From contig JAKQEE010000211.1 in the NCBI GenBank assembly GCA_029558635.1, forward strand, positions 1 to 64,000: 64,000 nucleotides of DNA, given 5' to 3'. This stretch comes from Pseudomonadota bacterium. GTDB lineage: Bacteria > Pseudomonadota > Alphaproteobacteria > Micavibrionales > Micavibrionaceae. Position 1 is the first letter of the stretch, and the number at the start of each line of letters is the position of its first letter. The notes under the pieces were generated by a model. That model did no database searches and was not told the origin of the DNA. It saw only the letters and a list, made by a program, of their open reading frames with translations. Shown here piece by piece: positions 59,180 to 64,000 of the stretch. The position numbers were made by a program, and so were the translations under genes.

Positions 59180-60426
59180 TGATCCACCCCGATCTTGTCC
59201 GCCAAGATGTCGCAAACTTCATCGTGCCAATCTCTCGACACGTCGGGGCTATTTGAAGCCGTGGGAGAGAGAAACACAGTACAGGAGACGTTGCTTTTTT
59301 CAAATTGGGCCGCTGCTTGGGCCGCTGCTTTCAGTCCAGCCCGCGAAGGTTCTACATCTGCAAAGATGTGGATGCGTTCGATGCCAAGCGGCGCAACGAT
59401 CTTCGCCATATTCACGGCGCTCAAACACGCCACAAATTGCACATCGCTTGGTGTAGGCCCAAACAACGGGCGGTATCCAGCGAGATCTAGACAATTCGGC
59501 GTCAAGTCAGGCCACGACCACGCTTGCTTATACAATTCATGCAACGCAATTGCGGTCTCGATCCCTTCGCATAAGACAAGTGTTTTGTACGGTTCTTTCG
59601 GCTTTTGCGGATACAACCACACACCCCCCCCGCTTACCGTTTTTTGTGGCAAGCGATAGGTCTTTTTTTGATCTTCCTTGGCGATAGGGGCTTTTCGATA
59701 CTCTCGCCACGTTGTCCCCGTCCTTTCGAGATCTTCGCGGTCTTGCGTGTTGGGTGTGCGGGTTGTGGGGCAAGACTCCAAGAAGATCACATGATACCCG
59801 CGCAATTCCCCCAAAACATCGCGGATCTCAGCAACGATGCCGCTCCATGTTTTTTTTTCTTTGGACACAGGGATCTGCTCGATCCCTCGGATGGACGGGA
59901 AAGCCCGTGTGCGGGCAAACAGTAGCCCGCGTGTCCACATATATCCAAACAAGATCCAGTCTTTGAGATTGCTTGCTTGCCTTGCGGCTTTCCAAGCGTT
60001 ATAGAACGCCCATCCAAGGGCGTTTGTTGTACGTTGACGCCACGGGTCGGACTTGTCGGGCATGGTGTCGGGATCGGCTTGGGGGGGAGGCGTGGCGGGC
60101 TTCTGGTCGCTGTCTCGTTTGTACGTCCACCCATTCTTGAACGCGACGGCGATCAAGAAGTCAAACGAGACCGAACCTGTTGCGAAAGACTTCCATTTCC
60201 CCCGCATGATCGAGGGATCATAAGTGGAACCTTGTGCGCTCCAATCATTCCAAAGGTCGAAGCCGCGAGAAAAATCCCACGACTTGAGGGCAGTTCCTAC
60301 CTTGATCCAGTCCTCGTATGACTCGACAAGATGCGAGAGATAGTGCAGTAAAACGGACATATCAATTTCGTCGAGATCGGCGGGTTGGATGCGTTGTCGG
60401 GGTTTGGATGCGTTGCGCTGATCCAT
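59176..60426 (-). CDS. PriCT_2/Toprim primase-like protein
   Basis: A 416-residue protein. Residues about 18-100 match the primase C-terminal PriCT_2 domain (LSHLVESYEDWIKVGTALK, GFDLWNDWSAQG, KWKSF). A middle linker follows, then a Toprim-like domain with LVLCEGIETAIAL near 282, IHIFADVEPSRAGLKAA and DWHDEV. Toprim primases make RNA primers. This protein lacks a zinc-finger primase head, so it may act with another factor. AAAGGACG precedes the ATG. Confidence 0.8.
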   Translation of the reverse strand: MDQRNASKPRQRIQPADLDEIDMSVLLHYLSHLVESYEDWIKVGTALKSWDFSRGFDLWNDWSAQGSTYDPSIMRGKWKSFATGSVSFDFLIAVAFKNGWTYKRDSDQKPATPPPQADPDTMPDKSDPWRQRTTNALGWAFYNAWKAARQASNLKDWILFGYMWTRGLLFARTRAFPSIRGIEQIPVSKEKKTWSGIVAEIRDVLGELRGYHVIFLESCPTTRTPNTQDREDLERTGTTWREYRKAPIAKEDQKKTYRLPQKTVSGGGVWLYPQKPKEPYKTLVLCEGIETAIALHELYKQAWSWPDLTPNCLDLAGYRPLFGPTPSDVQFVACLSAVNMAKIVAPLGIERIHIFADVEPSRAGLKAAAQAAAQFEKSNVSCTVFLSPTASNSPDVSRDWHDEVCDILADKIGVDQ

Positions 60427-60768
60427 CTGCTTACGTCCTTTCTGTGCGATGTTTGGCCGCTTGGTGTGATCTTGGTGTGATCATCGGCTTGATCATCGCG
60501 TGGGGGGTTGTTGCAAGCAGAAGATAGCAAAAAAAGAAAGGCGAGCGCAAGGGGTTTGTGTTGCTTTCGCCTTGTATAGCAAGGTGTTTGTTCTATATCT
60601 CGTTGTTTTGGAATGAAGTTTGCTTTTGTGTGTTGTATCTTTTTTGTATCTTTTTTGACGCAACAACAAAAGCGCGATACAGTACAAACACAAACGCCCA
60701 AGGGGGGTGTATCCCTTGGGCGTCTGCTGCAACAACAATCAATCCCAGACCAAAAAGGAGTCTGTCGT
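60427..60768. other. Divergent control region between primase and 60769
   Basis: 342 bp without a gene. The left part has TTGGTGTGATC twice with an 11-bp period (60461 and 60472) and two ATGATC/GATCAT elements. The right part holds the phased-repeat module at 60634. Both outward genes begin MDQR. Promoters for the replication pair and the rightward unit must lie here, and a replication origin is possible. Confidence 0.55.
60634..60723 (+). promoter_or_regulatory. 11-bp phased repeats plus hairpin, upstream of 60769
   Basis: TGTATCTTTTT is repeated exactly at 60634 and 60645, followed in phase by TGACGCAACAA. The hairpin ACGCCCAAGGG (60693)/CCCTTGGGCGT (60713-60723) then precedes the AAGGAG ribosome site of 60769. 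The same unit occurs in the module at 45731-45815. Confidence 0.68.
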
Positions 60769-61086
60769 ATGGATCAACGACACCCCCAAGATAGCCGAAT
60801 TCAAAAACAATGGCAAGTGTATTCTCTCTTTTTTTCGATGCGATCTCTTCATACAGGCGATCTATTCAAGTATTTCGCAAGCGAAGATACGCCAAAAGAC
60901 GCAATCGAAGGGCTTTTTGACGTGTTGGAGGGGTGCTGCAAGCAAGCCGTCTTGCCTTGCGAAAAAGCGGCTTGTGCGGTCGTTTTGGAGCAAGCTATCG
61001 ATCAAGTCAAAAAGCGTGGTTGGACGGGGTGTTTTGCTCGAAATGTGATGCGTTGTTGTTTTTGGTTGAAAAAGCAGGGAGGTTGA
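60769..61086 (+). CDS. Small Cys-containing helical protein
   Basis: 105 residues from the ATG at 60769, with AGGAG upstream. The longer frame from 60613 runs through the regulatory module and is rejected. It is helical with seven cysteines in the second half (CCKQ, CEKAACAV, CFARNVMRCCFW). It is divergent from the primase. Family unknown. Confidence 0.6.
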   Translation: MDQRHPQDSRIQKQWQVYSLFFSMRSLHTGDLFKYFASEDTPKDAIEGLFDVLEGCCKQAVLPCEKAACAVVLEQAIDQVKKRGWTGCFARNVMRCCFWLKKQGG

Positions 61087-61136
61087 CCAAAGATCAAAAA
61101 AGAGGGGGGGCTTGACGTGAAAGGGGGAATGTGCAG

Positions 61137-61157
61137 AAGATCCAGCGATCTTTGTTT
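61137..61157 (+). terminator. Weak hairpin terminator candidate
   Basis: AAGATC-CAGC-GATCTT followed by TGTTTTG, about 50 nt after the stop at 61086. The stem is short and the T-run is interrupted, so it may be only an intergenic stem-loop. Confidence 0.35.
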
Positions 61158-61197
61158 TGCGCCTTGCCAAGCGTAAGCCTCTCCTTTGAGGAAAAAA

Positions 61198-62034
61198 ATG
61201 TCTCAATCTACTCAAAAGCTGGTGTACCAAAACCGCGTTACACTCGCATCTGGTGAACAAATCACCCTGCTTCCCGCAGTTCTTGGGCTTCAATTGCAAA
61301 ATCAAAAGGCTGCCCGCGTGACACAGGTTGACGTTGCCCAAGGTCTCGAATACGAACTGAACGAGACCTTGGGCGTGACGGATAGCGTCGTGATCTACAA
61401 CCCCACACCCAACGAGATCGAAAACGCCCATATCAACATCACGGCGCAACACTCCATTGAATACAAACCTGTCACCGAAGTCGCCGTTCCCGCCGCCGTC
61501 CCGATTGCCGACTCCTCCAAGATCACGGGCAAAGAGGAGCGCACGTTTGCCGTCCTTTCGCCCGAATTGAACGCCGTAGCATCTCGCCTTCCCTTCGATA
61601 CAGCGGGAGAGTCCACGCTTCCCGCTGGCACGATCTCTTGGGATCTTGTCAACACGGGCCGCTTCACGCTCGAACGTGCGGGAAAATACCAGATCTCTGT
61701 CTTGGCGTCTCTTTCAGCAGACGCCGTGGCCTTGGTCGCTTGCAGTCTCGTTCGCGATCCCGCGAACGCTGGTTCTGGCCCCGTGATCGAACAGCAAACG
61801 GGTACGGTGTTTCCCGACGTGACGATCCCCGACGATATCAGCGTATTTTCGGGCAATCTTCTGTTGCAAGAGATTGTTGAGATCACCGCGCTTCAAGCGG
61901 CGGGCGCTGCGCCTGATCGCACGTTTCAATGCAGCGTGACTCCTGCCCCTGATACGGTCGTTTTGACTCGTGGCTTTACGAGTCAAGCAGCCGCCGCGAA
62001 GTGCGCGAATATCATCATCGAAAAAATTTCCTAA
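61198..62034 (+). CDS. Beta-rich virion-protein candidate
   Basis: A 278-residue protein, Ala/Val/Thr/Glu-rich and beta-rich throughout, without charged clusters. The middle segment FTLERAGKYQISVLASLSAD resembles a C1q/TNF-like jelly-roll strand pair, as found in some phage adhesins and spikes. GAGGAAAAAA precedes the ATG at 61198. It could be a minor capsid, spike or decoration protein. Confidence 0.55.
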   Translation: MSQSTQKLVYQNRVTLASGEQITLLPAVLGLQLQNQKAARVTQVDVAQGLEYELNETLGVTDSVVIYNPTPNEIENAHINITAQHSIEYKPVTEVAVPAAVPIADSSKITGKEERTFAVLSPELNAVASRLPFDTAGESTLPAGTISWDLVNTGRFTLERAGKYQISVLASLSADAVALVACSLVRDPANAGSGPVIEQQTGTVFPDVTIPDDISVFSGNLLLQEIVEITALQAAGAAPDRTFQCSVTPAPDTVVLTRGFTSQAAAAKCANIIIEKIS

Positions 62035-62064
62035 CCTCACCGCTTCTGCTCTACTTTTTTCTTC

Positions 62065-62131
62065 TTGCCTTTTTTTATCAAATCTGCTTTGCTGTTTTTT
62101 CTTGTTATCGCCCAAGGACGGGTGCGATAAC
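62065..62131 (+). promoter_or_regulatory. Degenerate T-rich repeats plus hairpin, upstream of 62163
   Basis: T-rich segments in a loose 11-bp phase from 62065 (TTGCCTTTTTT, TATCAAATCTG, CTTTGCTGTTT) precede the hairpin GTTATCG-CCC (62104)/GGG-TG-CGATAAC (ending 62131). The order is the same as in the clear modules, but the sequence match is weak. Confidence 0.4.
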
Positions 62132-62162
62132 GAATTCTATTTTTGGAAAAGAGAGGCAAGAA

Positions 62163-62789
62163 ATGCAGCAAACAGAACAGCTAGATCGGCATCTTTGGCA
62201 TGTTGCAGATCGTTATGTGATCCCAAACGCAATACAAGGACGCTATGACGCGCAAGGTAACGGTGTCCCGTTGGATGTGGTATGGGGAGAACATACGCTT
62301 TTGCAGTCGGACGGGCGGCAATTTTGCAGCGGGGCGGCGTGGTGGCTTCTTGTCGAATTGTTGCGCCTTGCTGGTCTTGAGGCGCATCCTGCGATCACGA
62401 AAAGCGTTTTGATGGATCTGCGCAAATTTGCGTGGGTGTGGAGTGATCAAGAGCATCATGGAGGCTTGCCCGAAGGCTTGGTAAAACATGGCTTGGGGGT
62501 GTGGGTTTGCGAGGGGGAAACCTACCCCGATCCGTCGCTTTTTGTCGAAGGTCGCTTTTTCCAGTATTGGTCTTCTTGGTCGAATACATCGGGGGGGGCC
62601 GTTGGACACAAAGGACACACGGGGATCATTGCAGATCGATCCGATTCGTCGGGAAATTTTGCGGAGTGGTCGAGCAGTCCACTTCTTGCGCTGTCACCCG
62701 ATAAAAAGCCGCAAAGCATCGGTAGAAGTAAGTGGTTTATCGCTTCGCTGCATCCCGATATTTCGAGTCTTTTGCAAAAAATTCAGTAA
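62163..62789 (+). CDS. Putative papain-like peptidase/amidase
   Basis: A 208-residue protein. C55 in QFCSGAAWWLLVELLRLAG starts a helix, as in papain-like and NlpC/P60-type enzymes. The later GAVGHKGHTGIIAD (His near 153-157) and WSSSPLLAL fit a His-bearing strand. The spacing is plausible for a cell-wall peptidase or a viral protease, but the third residue is not certain. GAGAGG precedes the ATG at 62163. Confidence 0.5.
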   Translation: MQQTEQLDRHLWHVADRYVIPNAIQGRYDAQGNGVPLDVVWGEHTLLQSDGRQFCSGAAWWLLVELLRLAGLEAHPAITKSVLMDLRKFAWVWSDQEHHGGLPEGLVKHGLGVWVCEGETYPDPSLFVEGRFFQYWSSWSNTSGGAVGHKGHTGIIADRSDSSGNFAEWSSSPLLALSPDKKPQSIGRSKWFIASLHPDISSLLQKIQ

Positions 62790-62819
62790 GCAACAACAAG
62801 CAACAACAAGCAACAACAA
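62790..62819 (+). repeat. Three 10-bp tandem repeats
   Basis: GCAACAACAA occurs three times back to back, starting with the base after the stop at 62789. AGGAG follows at once for the next gene. The unstructured A/C-rich leader should favour ribosome access. Confidence 0.95.
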
Positions 62820-62831
62820 AAGGAGCCGATT

Positions 62832-64000
62832 GTGTGGAGTAAAGCGAGATCTGTGCTGTCCGTATTGAGAGAGATGAAAGATGGTTTGAAAGATGCGATC
62901 ATTGCTTGGTTTGTGATCTATGTGATGCGTGTTCGCGATTGGATCGGTGATACGTTGAACGAGATCTTGTTGCATAGCGAGAAAGATGCAGCGGCGATCA
63001 AGGAAGGTGGACGGTTCTTGCTCTTGGGGCGTCGAATCTTTCGGATTTTTCGGCGTGTTCGTAATTTCTTTTATCACCCGATCTTTGATCGGGATGTCCC
63101 TGTCTATTCCATTTCTGAATTTGTTCACAGCGAAACAGGCGAGATCGATCATATCTCGCTGTCTTTGTTTGACGACTCGGTGCTTGTGGCGGTTTATGAC
63201 GGCGACGATATCGAAGATGTTGCCAAGCGAAAAGCGGAGTTGGGGGATTGGTGTATGCAGCCCGTCAAGGTGACGCCTTACGGAGCCAAACTATCCAGAA
63301 GGCGGCTTTTTTGGGTGTCTTTGCGCTATCGCAACGTTTTTCGTTTGCGAGCAGTTTTGGGGAGAGACAAGATCGGACGAATGGCTTTTTCTGGTCGAGA
63401 ATTGGCCGCGTCGGAGAAGGAGATCATCAGAAAAGAGATGCTTAGTGTGGAGGCATCAGCAGAAATTGTGCGCTATCTTGCGCGGGCGGAGTCGGATCAA
63501 GTGTGGTTGGGGGATGGGGAATTTATGCAGATCAAAGAATCCATCTCGCGTCATTTTTGGCTAGATATTCCCCTGCGCTCGGTCGCAACGCCGAATTACT
63601 GGTTAGATTACTGCGGGTTCCGTCGTTTCACTTCGCTCTTTCCCACGCGGGCGCTTTTGTTTGAATTGATCCGCTTGGAGTGCTTAGAGGGTTCGGGGAT
63701 GCCGCCTTATCCGCTTCTTTCTTGTGCGGCAAATGTGACGGGTTCGGATATCGGCAATCTGGACAGGGTGATCGAGGGTATGGATGGATTGTATCAAGGT
63801 CAATCCATCGAGCCATATCCCACAACGATCAACGAACAACGCGAATCTGTCGCCTTGTTGTTGTCGGGGTTTTGGTCAAAAGGCAAAGCCCTTGCTTCTG
63901 CATGGGAAAGCCGCCATACCCCCCAAGGCGACGATCAAAAAGATACGATTATCAGCGCGAAACAGGGTGGTGTTGCTGCGGATCTGCTTTTCTACAAAAA
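62832..64000 (+). CDS. Membrane-associated unknown protein, 3' end outside window
   Basis: The frame is open from a GTG at 62832 (AGGAG 7 nt upstream) to the end of the window, giving at least 389 residues. The N-terminus has an amphipathic to hydrophobic helix (DAIIAWFVIYVMRVRDWIGD) and a second basic-hydrophobic segment (LLLGRRIFRIFRRVRNFF), which fits peripheral membrane attachment. The rest is soluble. No family is recognised. Confidence 0.65.
   Translation, partial: MWSKARSVLSVLREMKDGLKDAIIAWFVIYVMRVRDWIGDTLNEILLHSEKDAAAIKEGGRFLLLGRRIFRIFRRVRNFFYHPIFDRDVPVYSISEFVHSETGEIDHISLSLFDDSVLVAVYDGDDIEDVAKRKAELGDWCMQPVKVTPYGAKLSRRRLFWVSLRYRNVFRLRAVLGRDKIGRMAFSGRELAASEKEIIRKEMLSVEASAEIVRYLARAESDQVWLGDGEFMQIKESISRHFWLDIPLRSVATPNYWLDYCGFRRFTSLFPTRALLFELIRLECLEGSGMPPYPLLSCAANVTGSDIGNLDRVIEGMDGLYQGQSIEPYPTTINEQRESVALLLSGFWSKGKALASAWESRHTPQGDDQKDTIISAKQGGVAADLLFYK

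Noticed and set aside
60613-60768. Upstream extension of the gene at 60769
   Set aside because: It would translate the phased repeats and the hairpin. A good AGGAG site supports the ATG at 60769.
1-64000. CRISPR array
   Set aside because: The repeats found are tandem or widely spaced and either coding or regulatory. None has the regular repeat-spacer pattern.
1-64000. tRNA or rRNA genes
   Set aside because: No cloverleaf with a conserved T-loop or rRNA-like segment was noticed by eye. A tRNAscan run would be needed to exclude them fully.

Overview
The window looks like part of the genome of an uncultivated bacterial virus, or a virus-derived integrative element, and not an ordinary bacterial chromosome. 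Genes are tightly packed, often with overlapping stop and start codons, and use Shine-Dalgarno sites with ATG, GTG and TTG starts. No rRNA, tRNA, insertion sequence or CRISPR array was seen. Most long proteins match nothing I recognise. The recognisable ones are typical of phages and plasmids: RadA-like ATPase, Cro/CI-type HTH, transglutaminase-like protein, membrane-anchored NlpC/P60 hydrolase, two receptor-binding-type proteins, ParB/DdrB-like protein, SNF2-like helicase, N6-adenine methyltransferases, tyrosine recombinase, PriCT_2/Toprim primase, DUF3987 protein and a GroES-like protein. The host cannot be named from this sequence. I see no terminase, portal, HK97 capsid, tape-measure or sheath gene, but the window is open at both ends.

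Layout. 1-4711 (+): a Pro/Gln repeat protein cut by the window edge, RadA, an HTH regulator, a protein with an AcrVA2-like C-terminus, and a formylglycine-generating-enzyme (FGE)-fold protein whose C-terminus is frameshifted by a 14-bp tandem duplication. 4842-5186 (-): a small HTH protein. 5317-19245 (+): probable virion block, with Pro/Tyr/Gln-rich N-termini, several proteins with hydrophobic segments and three consecutive beta-rich capsid candidates (11188-13790). 19265-39279 (+): mostly large unknown proteins around a ParB/DdrB-like protein, a 1412-residue helicase and a methyltransferase. 39288-44274 (+): HAD phosphatase, NlpC/P60 hydrolase, two receptor-binding-type proteins sharing one N-terminal module, and a zinc metallopeptidase. 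44430-47869 (-): accessory operon with an MT-A70 methyltransferase and a degraded FGE-like gene. 48117-52224 (+): small unknown genes. 52354-53711 (-): an OLD/ABC-like protein with a ruined Walker A, and a zinc-binding protein. 53744-57553 (+): integrase, an AT-rich repeat region and a GroES-like protein. 57608-60426 (-): primase and DUF3987 protein. 60769-64000 (+): more virion or lysis candidates, the last cut by the window edge.

The most distinctive observation is a recurring regulatory module. Two or three direct repeats of an 11-bp element (TGTAYTCKTTT-like), phased at one helical turn, are followed by a hairpin, then a Shine-Dalgarno site and a gene. Clear copies precede the genes at 2285, 3710, 11188, 45700(-), 51394, 53163(-) and 60769, with weaker versions at 48117, 56068 and 62163. 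These are mostly the heads of transcription units, so the element probably coordinates expression across the genome. The genome also carries many short tandem duplications, some of which change proteins or duplicate translation starts.
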